Origin: Actinocatenispora rupis
GTDB taxonomy: Bacteria; Actinomycetota; Actinomycetes; Mycobacteriales; Micromonosporaceae
NCBI RefSeq assembly: GCF_016861975.1
Contig: NZ_BOMB01000047.1
Span: 24,320 to 88,319, forward strand
DNA length: 64,000 nt
Reading direction: 5' to 3'
Made by a program: the position numbers and the translations under genes. Numbering within the stretch: the first letter of the stretch is position 1; the number at the start of each line of letters is the position of its first letter. Under the pieces are notes generated by a model that saw only the letters and a list, made by a program, of their open reading frames with translations, had not been told where the DNA came from and did not search any database. Below, piece after piece: positions 33,490 to 42,360 of the stretch.

Positions 33490-34134
33490 GTGGGCGGTGT
33501 CGGCGGGGCGATCCTCGATCTCGACGGCGTACTGGCGGACACCGAACACCTGTGGGAGGAGAGCTGGCGGGCCTGCGCGGGAGACGCCTGGGATCCCGCG
33601 TACACCGGGGCCATGCAGGGCATGAGCGCCCCCGAATGGGCCTCCTACCTGGCCGTACGGGTCGGCGCCGAGGCGGGGGAGGTCCGCCACCGGTGCGTGG
33701 CGTACGTGGTGGGACAGATCGACGCCGGCCGCGGACCGCTGCTGCCGGGCGCCCGCGACCTGGTCACCGCACTCGCCGCGCACGTACCACTCGGGCTGGC
33801 GTCGTCGGCGGCGCGGCCGGTCATCGACCGGATCCTCACCGACAACGGGCTGGCGGACCTGTTCGCCGCGACCGTGTCCAGCGAGGAGGTCGCGCGCGGC
33901 AAACCCGCCCCCGACGTGTACGCCGAGGCCGTGCGCCGGGTCGGCTTCACCGGCGACGGGCTGGCGTTCGAGGACTCCGGCAACGGCATCCGCGCGGCGG
34001 CCGCGGCCGGGCTGCGCGTCATCGCCATCCCCAACCCGCAGTACCCGCCGGCGGCCGACGCGCTCGCCCTCGCCTGGCACGTCGCGACCGACCACGCCGA
34101 CGCGCGGGCCCGTGCCCTGTCCCTGCTGAGCTGA
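33490..34134 (+). CDS. HAD-superfamily sugar phosphatase or phosphoglucomutase-like
   Basis: A 214-residue HAD subfamily IA protein. Motif I is ILDLDGVLADTE, motif II LASSAARPV, motif III Lys in VARGKPAPDVY and motif IV FEDSGNGIRAA. It dephosphorylates a sugar or polyol phosphate or acts as a mutase, in the cytoplasm. GTG 33490 has GAGGTGAGG upstream. As first gene of the polyol operon (13 bp before the kinase), it may remove a dead-end phosphate ester or repair product. The HAD cap type alone does not fix its substrate. Confidence 0.8.
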   Translation: MGGVGGAILDLDGVLADTEHLWEESWRACAGDAWDPAYTGAMQGMSAPEWASYLAVRVGAEAGEVRHRCVAYVVGQIDAGRGPLLPGARDLVTALAAHVPLGLASSAARPVIDRILTDNGLADLFAATVSSEEVARGKPAPDVYAEAVRRVGFTGDGLAFEDSGNGIRAAAAAGLRVIAIPNPQYPPAADALALAWHVATDHADARARALSLLS

Positions 34135-34147
34135 GAGGAACCGACCG

Positions 34148-35878
34148 GTGGCACACATCCACGGCGACCCCGCCGCGTTCCCCGACGAGATGGTCGACGG
34201 CTTCTGCGCCGCGTACTCCCGCTACGTGGAACGGGTACCCGACGCGTCGGTGGTGATGCGCCGCGGCGGCCCCCGCGCCGGCAAGGTCAGCGTGGTCATC
34301 GGCGGCGGATCCGGGCACTACCCGGCGTTCTGCGGCACCGTCGGCGCCGGCCTCGCCGACGCGGCGGTGGTCGGCGACGTGTTCACCTCCCCGTCCGCCG
34401 AGCAGGCGTACCGGGCGGGGCGGGCGATGGACGGCGGCGCCGGCGTGCTGTTCTCGTTCGGCAACTATGCCGGCGACGTCCTCAACTTCGGCGCCGCTGA
34501 ACGCCGGCTGCGTGCCGACGGCATCGACTGCCGCACCGTACTGGTGACCGACGACGTGGCGTCCGCGCCGGTCACCGAGACGGCGAGGCGCCGCGGCATC
34601 GCCGGCGACTTCTGCGTGTTCAAGATCGCCGGTGCGGCGGCCGACCGCGGCGACGACCTCGACACCGTGGAACGCTTGGCGCGCAAGGCGAACGACCGTA
34701 CCCGGAGCTTCGGGATCGCGTTCGCCGGCTGCACGGTGCCCGGCGCCGACGAGCCGCTGTTCACCGTCGCCGCCGACGAGATGGAACTCGGCCTGGGCAT
34801 CCACGGCGAGCCCGGCATCGAGACCGTGCCCCGCCAGCGCGCCCCGGAACTCGCCGCCACCCTCGCCGCCCCGCTGCTCGCCGAACGACCGGACGGCGCC
34901 GGCGACCGGATCGCCGTACTGCTCAACGGACTCGGCGGCACCAAGTACGAGGAACTGTTCGTGCTGTGGCGCCACCTCGGCCCGATCCTCGCCGACGCCG
35001 GGCTCACCGTCGAGCTGCCCGAGGTCGGCGAACTGGTCACCAGCCTCGACATGGGCGGCGTGTCGCTGACCCTGCTGTGGCTCGACGACGACCTCGCCGA
35101 GCTGTGGGCCGCGCCCGCCGACACCCCGGCGTTCCGCCGCGGCGCGGTCACCGACCTGCCACGGTTCGCCGCCGCAGCCCCGATCCGGGCCGCCACACCC
35201 GCCACCGGCCCGGTCCCCGACGCCGACCCCGACTCGGTACGCGCGGCCGACCGTGCCCGCGCGGTACTCGACGCGATGCTCGCCGTCGCCGAGCGGGACG
35301 CCGCCGAATGGGGCCGCATCGACGCGGTGGCCGGCGACGGCGACCACGGCACCGGCATGGTCCGCGGGCTGCGCGCCGCGGCGCAGGCCGCCCACGCGTA
35401 CCCGGGCGGGTTGGGCGGCACGCTCGCCGCGGCCGGCGACGCGTTCGGCGACCGGGCCGGCGGTACCAGCGGGATGCTGTGGGGCGTCGTGCTGCGCGCA
35501 GTCGGCGCCGTACTCGGCGACGACGCCGCACCGGACGCCGCCCGGCTCCGCGCCGGAGTACGGGCGGGCGTCACCGAACTGGTCGCCGTCGGCAAGGCCC
35601 GGCCCGGCGACAAGACCATGCTGGACGCGCTGCTGCCGTTCGTCGACGCGTTCGAGGCGGCGCTGGACGCGGGCGCCGGCACCGGGACGGCCTGGCGTAC
35701 CGGGGTGGACGCGGCACGCACGGGCGCCGCGGCCACCGCCGACCTCGTACCGAAGCTGGGTCGGGCCCGGCCGCTCGCCGCCCGCAGCGTCGGCACCCCC
35801 GACGCCGGAGCCACCTCGATGGCCGCGTGCCTGCACGCCGCGGGCACCGCCCTGTTCACCCCGGAGGAGGACACATGA
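34148..35878 (+). CDS. Dihydroxyacetone/ketotetrose kinase (DhaK-DhaL fusion)
   Basis: A 576-residue ATP-dependent kinase joining a DhaK domain (about 1-330; IGGGSGHYPAFCGTVG and VLFSFGNYAGDVLNF, His of the substrate adduct near IHGEPGIET) to a DhaL domain (about 365-576; DAVAGDGDHGTGM, GDRAGGTSGMLWG, GKARPGDKTMLDAL). Such single-chain enzymes phosphorylate dihydroxyacetone. In mycobacteria close relatives phosphorylate L- or D-erythrulose. Overlap with the RpiB-type isomerase (ATGA) favours a ketotetrose as substrate. That is inference from context. Confidence 0.85.
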   Translation: MAHIHGDPAAFPDEMVDGFCAAYSRYVERVPDASVVMRRGGPRAGKVSVVIGGGSGHYPAFCGTVGAGLADAAVVGDVFTSPSAEQAYRAGRAMDGGAGVLFSFGNYAGDVLNFGAAERRLRADGIDCRTVLVTDDVASAPVTETARRRGIAGDFCVFKIAGAAADRGDDLDTVERLARKANDRTRSFGIAFAGCTVPGADEPLFTVAADEMELGLGIHGEPGIETVPRQRAPELAATLAAPLLAERPDGAGDRIAVLLNGLGGTKYEELFVLWRHLGPILADAGLTVELPEVGELVTSLDMGGVSLTLLWLDDDLAELWAAPADTPAFRRGAVTDLPRFAAAAPIRAATPATGPVPDADPDSVRAADRARAVLDAMLAVAERDAAEWGRIDAVAGDGDHGTGMVRGLRAAAQAAHAYPGGLGGTLAAAGDAFGDRAGGTSGMLWGVVLRAVGAVLGDDAAPDAARLRAGVRAGVTELVAVGKARPGDKTMLDALLPFVDAFEAALDAGAGTGTAWRTGVDAARTGAAATADLVPKLGRARPLAARSVGTPDAGATSMAACLHAAGTALFTPEEDT

Positions 35879-36384
35879 GCGCGGATCCACGACAGCCCGG
35901 ACCGGACACCGACGGCGCCCCGGCGGGCGGCTGGCGGCTGGTGGTCGGCTGCGACGACGCCGGGCTGGCGTACAAGGAACGGCTCACGGCGGACCTGCGC
36001 GCCGACCCCCGGGTGGCCTCGGTGCAGGATCTGGGGGTGCACGAAGGCGACCACACCGCGTACCCGCACATCGGCCTGGCCGCCGCGCAACGCGTCGCGG
36101 CCGGCGAGGCCGACCGTGCCCTGCTCGTCTGCGGTACCGGCATCGGCATGGCGGTCAGCGCCAACAAGGTGCCCGGTGTCCGCGCGACGACCGCGCACGA
36201 CAGCTTCTCCGTCGAACGTTCCGTGAAGTCCAACAACTGCCAGGTCCTCACGCTCGGCCAGCGCGTCATCGGCATCGAACTGGCCCGGCTACTGGTCCGC
36301 GAATGGCTCGGACACGTGTTCGACCCGGCCTCGGCGTCGGCGGACAAGGTCGCCGTGCTCGACGAGTACGAGGGGTGCGGGTGA
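35875..36384 (+). CDS. RpiB/LacAB-type sugar-phosphate isomerase
   Basis: A 169-residue isomerase with the RpiB active-site Cys in LLVCGTGIGMAVSANKVPGVRA, catalytic His in AHDSFSVERS and NNCQVLTLGQRVIG. The SVERSVKSNN stretch is more like isomerases acting on D-erythrulose 4-phosphate than ribose-5-phosphate isomerase, from my memory of the family. It would give D-erythrose 4-phosphate for the pentose phosphate pathway. ATG 35875 and stop 36384 overlap both neighbours, so it is co-translated with the kinases. Confidence 0.85.
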   Translation: MSADPRQPGPDTDGAPAGGWRLVVGCDDAGLAYKERLTADLRADPRVASVQDLGVHEGDHTAYPHIGLAAAQRVAAGEADRALLVCGTGIGMAVSANKVPGVRATTAHDSFSVERSVKSNNCQVLTLGQRVIGIELARLLVREWLGHVFDPASASADKVAVLDEYEGCG

Positions 36385-37823
36385 CCGGTCGCTACCTCGG
36401 CATCGACCTCGGTACGTCGGTCGCCAAGCTCGCCCTGTTCACCGAGCGTGGTGAGGTCGTCGCGACCGCCGCCCGTACGCTGCCGCTGCGACACCCGGCG
36501 CCCGGTCACGTCGAGCAGGACGCCCGGCTCGTCGTCGAGGCCGTCCGCGACCTCACGTACGAGGTGTGCGCCAAGCCCGGGGACGTGGCGCTGGCCGCCG
36601 TCACCGGGCAGGGCGACGGCTGCTGGCTGACCGACCCGTACGGGCACCCGGTGCGCCCGGCGATCTCCTGGCTCGACGCCCGCGCCGCCGGCATCCTCGC
36701 CGACTGGGACCGCGCCGGCATCGCCGAGGCGCTGTTCCGGGTCAACGGCAACACGCTGTTCCCCGGCGCCCAGGCCCCCCTCCTGTACTGGCTGGACGAG
36801 CACGAGCCGCACAGCCTCGACCGCGCCGCCACCGCCGCGTACTGCAAGGACATGGTGTTCCAGCGGCTCACCGGGGTGCGCGCGACCGACGCCTCGGACG
36901 CCTCGCTGCCGTTCGGCGACCATGCCGGCGGGTACGCGGCGGACGCGCTCGACCTGTGCGGCCTCGCGCACCGCGCCGACCTGCTCGCCCCCGTCGTCAC
37001 CCCGCTGCCGCTCGGCACCGTGCACGGCCCCGGCGCGACCGACCTCGGCCTGCCCGTCGGTACGCCGGTGGCGGACGGGCCGTTCGACCTGCCGGCGTGC
37101 GCGATCGGCGGCGGCGTCCGGGAACCCGGCGACGGCCTGCTCACCCTCGGTACCACCCTGGCCTGCCAGGTCCTCGTCGACACGGTCGACACCGCGAGCA
37201 CCCCCGCCGGCATGCACCTCGCCACCGGTACGCCCGGGCGCTGGCTGCGGGCGATGCCGGCGATGGTCGGCACCGCGTCGCTGGACTGGACCCTGTCGCT
37301 GCTCGGCCTCACCCACACCGACCTCGACCGCGTACTGCGCGCCACCGCGCCGGGCGCCAACGGCGTCGAGGTCCTGCCGTACCTGGCGCCGTCGGGGGAG
37401 CGCGCCCCGTTCGTGGACCCGGCCGCGCGCGGCCAGTTCACCGGGATCAGCCTGACCACCACGCGCGAGGACCTGGTGCGCGCGCTGTGCGAGTCGCTGG
37501 CGTTCGCGGCGCGGCAGTGCCTGGAATCCGCGGGGCTGTCCGGCCGGCTCGTCGTCTGCGGCGGCGGTACCCGGTCGCTGCCGTGGCTGGAGATCTTCGC
37601 CGCGGTCCTCGCCCGCCCCCTCGAACTCGCCGCGAGCGAGGTCGGCGCCCGCGGCGCGGTACTGTCCGGCCTCGCCGCCGGCGGCCACACCCCGGACGTC
37701 GCGGCGTGGACCGCACCGGCCCGCGTCGTCGACCCCGACCCGGCCGACGCCCGCCACTACGAGCACGCCTACCAGCGGTACCTGGCGCACCAGTCCGCCG
37801 CGCGGAACCTCTGGCCCCGCTGA
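36381..37823 (+). CDS. FGGY-family carbohydrate kinase (erythritol/xylulose kinase-like)
   Basis: A 480-residue kinase with the first phosphate loop YLGIDLGTSVAKLALF, GQGDGCWLTDPYGHPVRPAISWLDAR near the substrate site, and LPYLAPSGERAPFVDPAARG plus VVCGGGTRSLPW for ATP binding. The GQGDGxWL block is shared with erythritol-kinase-like members. It would phosphorylate a polyol or ketose in the cytoplasm with ATP. GTG 36381 overlaps the isomerase stop (GTGA). It is one of two FGGY kinases in the cluster, which suggests two entry substrates. Confidence 0.85.
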   Translation: MTGRYLGIDLGTSVAKLALFTERGEVVATAARTLPLRHPAPGHVEQDARLVVEAVRDLTYEVCAKPGDVALAAVTGQGDGCWLTDPYGHPVRPAISWLDARAAGILADWDRAGIAEALFRVNGNTLFPGAQAPLLYWLDEHEPHSLDRAATAAYCKDMVFQRLTGVRATDASDASLPFGDHAGGYAADALDLCGLAHRADLLAPVVTPLPLGTVHGPGATDLGLPVGTPVADGPFDLPACAIGGGVREPGDGLLTLGTTLACQVLVDTVDTASTPAGMHLATGTPGRWLRAMPAMVGTASLDWTLSLLGLTHTDLDRVLRATAPGANGVEVLPYLAPSGERAPFVDPAARGQFTGISLTTTREDLVRALCESLAFAARQCLESAGLSGRLVVCGGGTRSLPWLEIFAAVLARPLELAASEVGARGAVLSGLAAGGHTPDVAAWTAPARVVDPDPADARHYEHAYQRYLAHQSAARNLWPR

Positions 37824-37871
37824 CCCGCCGCCGGTACGGTGGCCGGATCGACACGACGGGGGAGGTCCGCC

Positions 37872-38219
37872 ATGGGCCACGTGTTCCGCAAGGGGGAGAT
37901 CGGCCGCAGTCCCGGCGGCACCCTGACCTTCGAGGGCGGACGGTACGGGGCGGACGTCTCGTTCTTCCTGCTCGACGCGGAGGCCGGGCACGGACCGAAA
38001 CCGCACACCCACCCGTACGGCGAGGTGTTCGGGCTGCGCTCGGGTGCGGCCCGCTTCACCGTCGGGGACGCCACGGTCGAGGCCGGGCCGGGCGACATCG
38101 TGGTGGCCGAGCCGGGCGAGCCGCACGGCTTCGTGAGCCTCGGCCCGGACCGGCTCGACATGGCGTGCATCCACGCCCACGGGCACATGGTCACCGAGTG
38201 GCTGCCCGAGCAGACCTGA
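37872..38219 (+). CDS. Cupin-domain protein
   Basis: A 115-residue single cupin. Motif 1 is KPHTHPYGEVFGLRSG with two metal-binding His and a Glu, and motif 2 is PGEPHGFVSLG with a third His. ATG 37872 has GGAGG 6 nt upstream. It is last in the polyol unit and could be a sugar isomerase/epimerase, dioxygenase or binding protein. Short cupins in sugar operons often have unclear roles. Confidence 0.8.
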   Translation: MGHVFRKGEIGRSPGGTLTFEGGRYGADVSFFLLDAEAGHGPKPHTHPYGEVFGLRSGAARFTVGDATVEAGPGDIVVAEPGEPHGFVSLGPDRLDMACIHAHGHMVTEWLPEQT

Positions 38220-38225
38220 CCGGCG

Positions 38226-39860
38226 TCAGGCCAGCGCGGCGCGTTCGGCGGCCAGCCAGCTCCGGTACGCGGTGACCTGCGCGTCGCGGTCGGCGTCGGT
38301 CCAGCCGAGCAGCGGCGCGACGATGGCGGCGATCTCCGGTGCGGCCGCCGCACCCCCGTCCGGCGTCTCGAACGACACGTGCGTACGGTGCCACAGCAGG
38401 TCCTCCAGCGTCGTCGCACCCTCGTGCGTCACCGCGTACGCGAACTCGGCGGCCAGGTGCCCGCCGGCCCCCGGCACCACCCGTACGCCGTCGTCGCCTC
38501 CGGCGGCGAGCACCTCCTCGGTGAGCGCCCCGTACCGGCCGACGAGCCGCGGCACGTCGGACTCGGCCACGCCGTACCGGGTGGCGAGCTGCGCGGCGCG
38601 GTGCGCCACCGTGTGCCAGCCTGGCGTACCGACCAGCGGCAGGTCGGCGGTCTCCGAGCGCGGCACCTGCCGCCCCAGCCCCGCGGTCGCGGCGTCCACC
38701 GCGTCGGCCGCCATCGCCCGGTACGTCGTGTACTTGCCGCCCACGATCGTCACCATGCCCGGCGGGCCCGGGACGACCGAGTGGTCGCGGGACAGCGCGG
38801 AAGTGGTGTCGGCGTCGCCGGCCGGCGCGAGCAGCGGCCGCAGCCCGGCGAACGTCCCGACGATGTGCTCGCGCGCGACCGGCCGCCGCAGGTACCGGTT
38901 GATGTTGCGGAGCAGGTAGTCGATCTCGGCCGGCTCGGCCCGCGGCGACGCCAGATCCCCCTCGTACGGGGTGTCGGTGGTGCCGAGCATCCAGTGGTCG
39001 AACCACTTCCGGATGATGATCACCGAGTCCTCGGCCCGCGCGAAGATCCCGGTACTCGACTCCAGCGCCTCCGGCGCGAGTACCACGTGGACGCCCTTCG
39101 CCGGGGCCACCCGGAACGTCTCGGCGCCGGCGAGCCGCTGGATCGCCGCCGACCACACCCCGGCCGCGTTGATGACGCTGCGGGCCGCGATCCGATGCCG
39201 CTCCCCGGTCGTGGCGTCGGCGACCACGACCCCGGCCACCCGCTCGCCGTCGCGTACCACGTCGACCACGCGGGCCCGGGTGAGCACGGCGGCGCCCAGC
39301 GACGCGGCGGTACGGGCCAGCACCATCGTGTGCCGCGCGTCGTCCACCCGCACGTCGTAGTACTGGATGCCGCCGCGGACGCGGGCCGGGTCGAGCGCCG
39401 GCGCGACCCGCAGGGCGCCGCGGCGCGAGTAGTGCCGGTGGTGCGGGATCCCGCGGCGCGACACCGTCATCGCGTCGTACAGCGCGACACCGGCCCCGAT
39501 GTACGGCCGCTCGTACGCCCGGGTCAGCGGGTACAGGAACGGTTCGGGCTTCGCCAGGTAGCCGCACAGCCGGTTGACCATCAGGTCCCGCTCGTGCAGC
39601 GCCTGGTTGACCAGCTTGACGTTCAGCTGCTCCAGGTACCGCAGACCGCCGTGGAACGTCTTGCCCGAGCGTGACGAGGTCCCGGCGGCCAGGTCACCGG
39701 CCTCGACGAGGACCACCGACAGGCCGCGCGCCGCCGCGTCCAGCGCCGCGCCCGCCCCGGTCGCCCCGCCCCCCACCACGACCACGTCGTACGTGCCGGC
39801 GGTGGCGTCGGCGAGGTGCCGGGCCCGCTGCGCGGGGGAGAGCGCGGATGCGTCGGTCAT
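38226..39860 (-). CDS. GlpD-like FAD-dependent polyol-phosphate dehydrogenase
   Basis: A 544-residue flavoprotein of the glycerol-3-phosphate dehydrogenase family. The FAD-binding N-terminus is VVVVGGGATGAGAALDAAARG, followed by GTSSRSGKTFHGGLRYLEQ, VINAAGVWSA and TIVGGKYTTYRAMA, then a C-terminal helical domain. It oxidises a sugar-alcohol phosphate at the membrane and passes electrons to quinone. In erythritol pathways a GlpD homologue (EryB) oxidises erythritol phosphate, which fits the two FGGY kinases nearby. ATG 39860 overlaps the aldolase stop. Confidence 0.88.
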   Translation of the reverse strand: MTDASALSPAQRARHLADATAGTYDVVVVGGGATGAGAALDAAARGLSVVLVEAGDLAAGTSSRSGKTFHGGLRYLEQLNVKLVNQALHERDLMVNRLCGYLAKPEPFLYPLTRAYERPYIGAGVALYDAMTVSRRGIPHHRHYSRRGALRVAPALDPARVRGGIQYYDVRVDDARHTMVLARTAASLGAAVLTRARVVDVVRDGERVAGVVVADATTGERHRIAARSVINAAGVWSAAIQRLAGAETFRVAPAKGVHVVLAPEALESSTGIFARAEDSVIIIRKWFDHWMLGTTDTPYEGDLASPRAEPAEIDYLLRNINRYLRRPVAREHIVGTFAGLRPLLAPAGDADTTSALSRDHSVVPGPPGMVTIVGGKYTTYRAMAADAVDAATAGLGRQVPRSETADLPLVGTPGWHTVAHRAAQLATRYGVAESDVPRLVGRYGALTEEVLAAGGDDGVRVVPGAGGHLAAEFAYAVTHEGATTLEDLLWHRTHVSFETPDGGAAAAPEIAAIVAPLLGWTDADRDAQVTAYRSWLAAERAALA

Positions 39861-40660
39861 GCCGGGGTTCCCGTCTGTCGAGGTGCCGTGTGCGGTTCCG
39901 TACCGTGGCCGGCGAGTACGCGGCGGCGGTGGTGTTCGTCGGGGCGGGCGTCGAGCGCGTCCGCCGACGCCGCCGACAGGTACGCGGGCCGGCCGACCGC
40001 GAGCACGCCGGCGAGTACCCGGGCGGCCTTGACGGACATCGCGGTCACCTGGTGCACCTCCTCGGCGGACGCGCCGAGCGCGACGATCCCGTGGTTGCCC
40101 AGGTAGATCAGCTTCGGCGGGGTGCCGTGCGCGTCGAGATGGTTCCGCAGCCCGTCGCGTACGGCCCGGCCCAGCGCCAACCCCGGCTCCGCGTACGGGA
40201 CGAACAGGGCGTGCCGGCCGCACACCACCACCTGGTCGGGGAACAGGTGCCCGGCCACCAGCTCGCCGGCCCGGTCGGAGCACAGCAGCGCGTTCACCGC
40301 CGTCGGGTGCGTGTGCCCCACGTACGCCGCGCCGCACAGCGCGATCCCCAGCGCGTGCAGCATCGTCTCGATGGACGGCGTGGCCGCGCCCGCCTCGCCG
40401 GCACCGGCCAGCCGCGCCGCGACCGCCGCCTGGTCACCCGGGTCCAGCGCGCGGTCGTCGACCACCGCCATGACCTCGTCGGTACCCATCCGGACGAAGC
40501 TGTCGGCGGTCACCGCACCCAGCGGTACGCCGCTGGCCTTGACCGCGAAGCTGCCGTCGCCCAGGTCGGCGGACGTGTTGCCCTCGCCCAGGATGACCAG
40601 GTCGGCGGCCGGATCGGCGAGCCGGTGGGACAGGTCGAGCAGGGCACGGGGTGTGCTCAC
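39857..40660 (-). CDS. Class II aldolase/adducin family protein
   Basis: A 267-residue zinc-dependent aldolase or epimerase fold. The substrate loop GEGNTSADLGDGSFAVKASG resembles GNxS, the metal His pair is in VGHTHPTAVNALL, and the third His is in YLGNHGIVALG. Relatives are L-fuculose-phosphate or ribulose-phosphate aldolase/epimerase and oxo-tetronate-phosphate decarboxylase. GTG 40660 overlaps the upstream kinase stop (GTGA). The product probably feeds triose phosphate, but this cannot be fixed. Confidence 0.85.
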   Translation of the reverse strand: MSTPRALLDLSHRLADPAADLVILGEGNTSADLGDGSFAVKASGVPLGAVTADSFVRMGTDEVMAVVDDRALDPGDQAAVAARLAGAGEAGAATPSIETMLHALGIALCGAAYVGHTHPTAVNALLCSDRAGELVAGHLFPDQVVVCGRHALFVPYAEPGLALGRAVRDGLRNHLDAHGTPPKLIYLGNHGIVALGASAEEVHQVTAMSVKAARVLAGVLAVGRPAYLSAASADALDARPDEHHRRRVLAGHGTEPHTAPRQTGTPA

Positions 40661-42123
40661 CGGGTCCTCCGCGGTGGTCGGGGCGCCGCGGTACGGCGCA
40701 GGATGTCGGTCAGGCCGGTCGGCCCGGCCAGATGGTCGCGCAGTGCCTGCACCGCGCCGAGCCGTTCGCCGTACGCGGCGTGCCGGTCCGGGTCCGGCGC
40801 GAACGTGGTGGCCGTACGCCGACCGGTCGGCGCGACCGCGGCGAAGTCCGGCCACACACCGGTGGCGACCCCGGCGAGCAGTGCCGCACCGTGCGCCGCG
40901 CCGTGCCCGGCCACCGGTACCCGGACCTCGCGGCCGAGTACGTCGGCCTTGACCTGCGGCCAGTGCCGCGAGCGGGCGCCGCCGCCGAGCGCGGCGAGCG
41001 GACCGCCGGCACCGAGTACGGCGTCGACGGCCGCGAGGTCCGCGCGCAACGCCAGTGCCGTCCCCTCGTACGCGGCGAGCAGCAGGTCGCCGGCCGTCAC
41101 GTCGAGGTCGAGCCCGACGATCGCGCCGCGCGCGCCGGGATCCCACACCGGGGTCCGCTCGCCGAGCAGCGACGGCAGCAGCGCCAGCCGCCCGGGACGT
41201 TCCGCCGGTACCTCGGCGTCGAGCACGTCGGCCGCGTCGTACCCGGTCACCCGGGCCACCCAGTCCACCAGCGCACCCGTACTGACCTGCGCGGTCAACA
41301 GCAGATCCGTCCCCGGTACGCAGTGCCGCACGTGGATCATGCCGGGCACGTGCGTGCCGCGCGGGACGGGGCGCAGCGAGACGGTGGAGAAGCCGGTCAT
41401 CTCGGCGACGCCGTCACCCGGGGTCAGCAGCCCGGCCTCCAGCGCGGCGCCGACCGCGTCGATCGCCCCCGCCGCCACCGGCGTACCGGCGGGCAGCCCG
41501 GTGGCCGCCGCCGCGTCCGCGGTGACCGTACCGACGACGGTCGTGCAGGTGACCGCGTCGCCGAGCAGCTCGACGGGCACTCCGGCGGCACGTACCGGAT
41601 CGGCGAAGCCGGAGTCCCAGCCGGTGAAGAACGACGCGGTGCTCTCGTCGAGGCTGTCCATGCCGGTCAGCCGCCGCACCACGAACGCGTTGGCGCACAG
41701 TACGGCGTGCGCGTCGGTCAGCGCACCGCGGCGGGACCACCACAGCAGCTTCGCCGTCCCGAAGTACGGGTCGGTGCCGTTGCGGCCGGGTGGCAGCGCA
41801 GCGGCCAGGTCCGCGGACTCGGCGGTGGCGCGGCGGTCGGCCCAGGTGAGCGCCGGCGCGAGCGGCGTACCGGCCGCGTCGACCGGGACCATCGTCGGCC
41901 CCTGGCTGGTGACGGCGATCCCGGCCACCGGCTCACCCGGCCGTACGATCCGGCGCAGCGCGGCGGTCGCCGCCGACCACCACGCGGTCGCGTCCTGTTC
42001 GGCGCCGAGCCCGGCCAGCGCCGTCGGGTACCGCACGGCGGCGTCACGTACCAGCCGCCCGCCGTCGTCGACGACGACCGCCTTGAGCCCGGTCGTGCCG
42101 ACGTCGATCCCGATGGTGTGCAG
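40657..42123 (-). CDS. FGGY-family carbohydrate kinase with apparent CTG start
   Basis: A 488-residue kinase. The N-terminal phosphate loop HTIGIDVGTTGLKAVVVDD is intact in frame, but no ATG, GTG or TTG precedes it. CTG at 42123, with GGGGG about 6 nt upstream, is the only sensible start. A GTG at 42036 would remove the essential DxGT loop. Further motifs are VTSQGPTMVPVDAAG (substrate side), GVAEMTGFSTVSLR and LALGGGARSRHWPQVKAD. It is the first gene of the minus-strand unit, followed by aldolase and dehydrogenase. Start assignment is the weakest part. Confidence 0.8.
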   Translation of the reverse strand: MHTIGIDVGTTGLKAVVVDDGGRLVRDAAVRYPTALAGLGAEQDATAWWSAATAALRRIVRPGEPVAGIAVTSQGPTMVPVDAAGTPLAPALTWADRRATAESADLAAALPPGRNGTDPYFGTAKLLWWSRRGALTDAHAVLCANAFVVRRLTGMDSLDESTASFFTGWDSGFADPVRAAGVPVELLGDAVTCTTVVGTVTADAAAATGLPAGTPVAAGAIDAVGAALEAGLLTPGDGVAEMTGFSTVSLRPVPRGTHVPGMIHVRHCVPGTDLLLTAQVSTGALVDWVARVTGYDAADVLDAEVPAERPGRLALLPSLLGERTPVWDPGARGAIVGLDLDVTAGDLLLAAYEGTALALRADLAAVDAVLGAGGPLAALGGGARSRHWPQVKADVLGREVRVPVAGHGAAHGAALLAGVATGVWPDFAAVAPTGRRTATTFAPDPDRHAAYGERLGAVQALRDHLAGPTGLTDILRRTAAPRPPRRTR

Positions 42124-42150
42124 AGCGGACCCCCAACATCTCGGATCGGA

Positions 42151-42309
42151 TGTGCGATTTCTCAGGCACCGTAACGCGGGCGATCCCCGACCTCAAGAGG
42201 TGGTACGCCGGGTGATCGGCGCTCACGCGCGGCAACCGTACCGAGGGAATGTCAAGATCCTTGGGATTGGGGGCTGGACAACATCACATCCTCCGTGTGA
42301 GATTCGACG
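42151..42309. promoter_or_regulatory. Two candidate DeoR-type sites in the divergent polyol promoter
   Basis: The 237-bp gap between the FGGY kinase and the histidine phosphatase gene carries TGTGCGATTTCTCA (42151-42164) and TGTGAGATTCGACG (42296-42309). The second overlaps a perfect inverted repeat TCACA-N7-TGTGA (42284-42300). A similar sequence lies before the first polyol unit at 33461. They are likely targets of the DeoR regulator at 48516-49307, by location only. Confidence 0.4.
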
Positions 42310-42360
42310 GGCGCACCACCCGGAAACCCGCACGTCACCCGTCCGACACGAAGGAGATCC

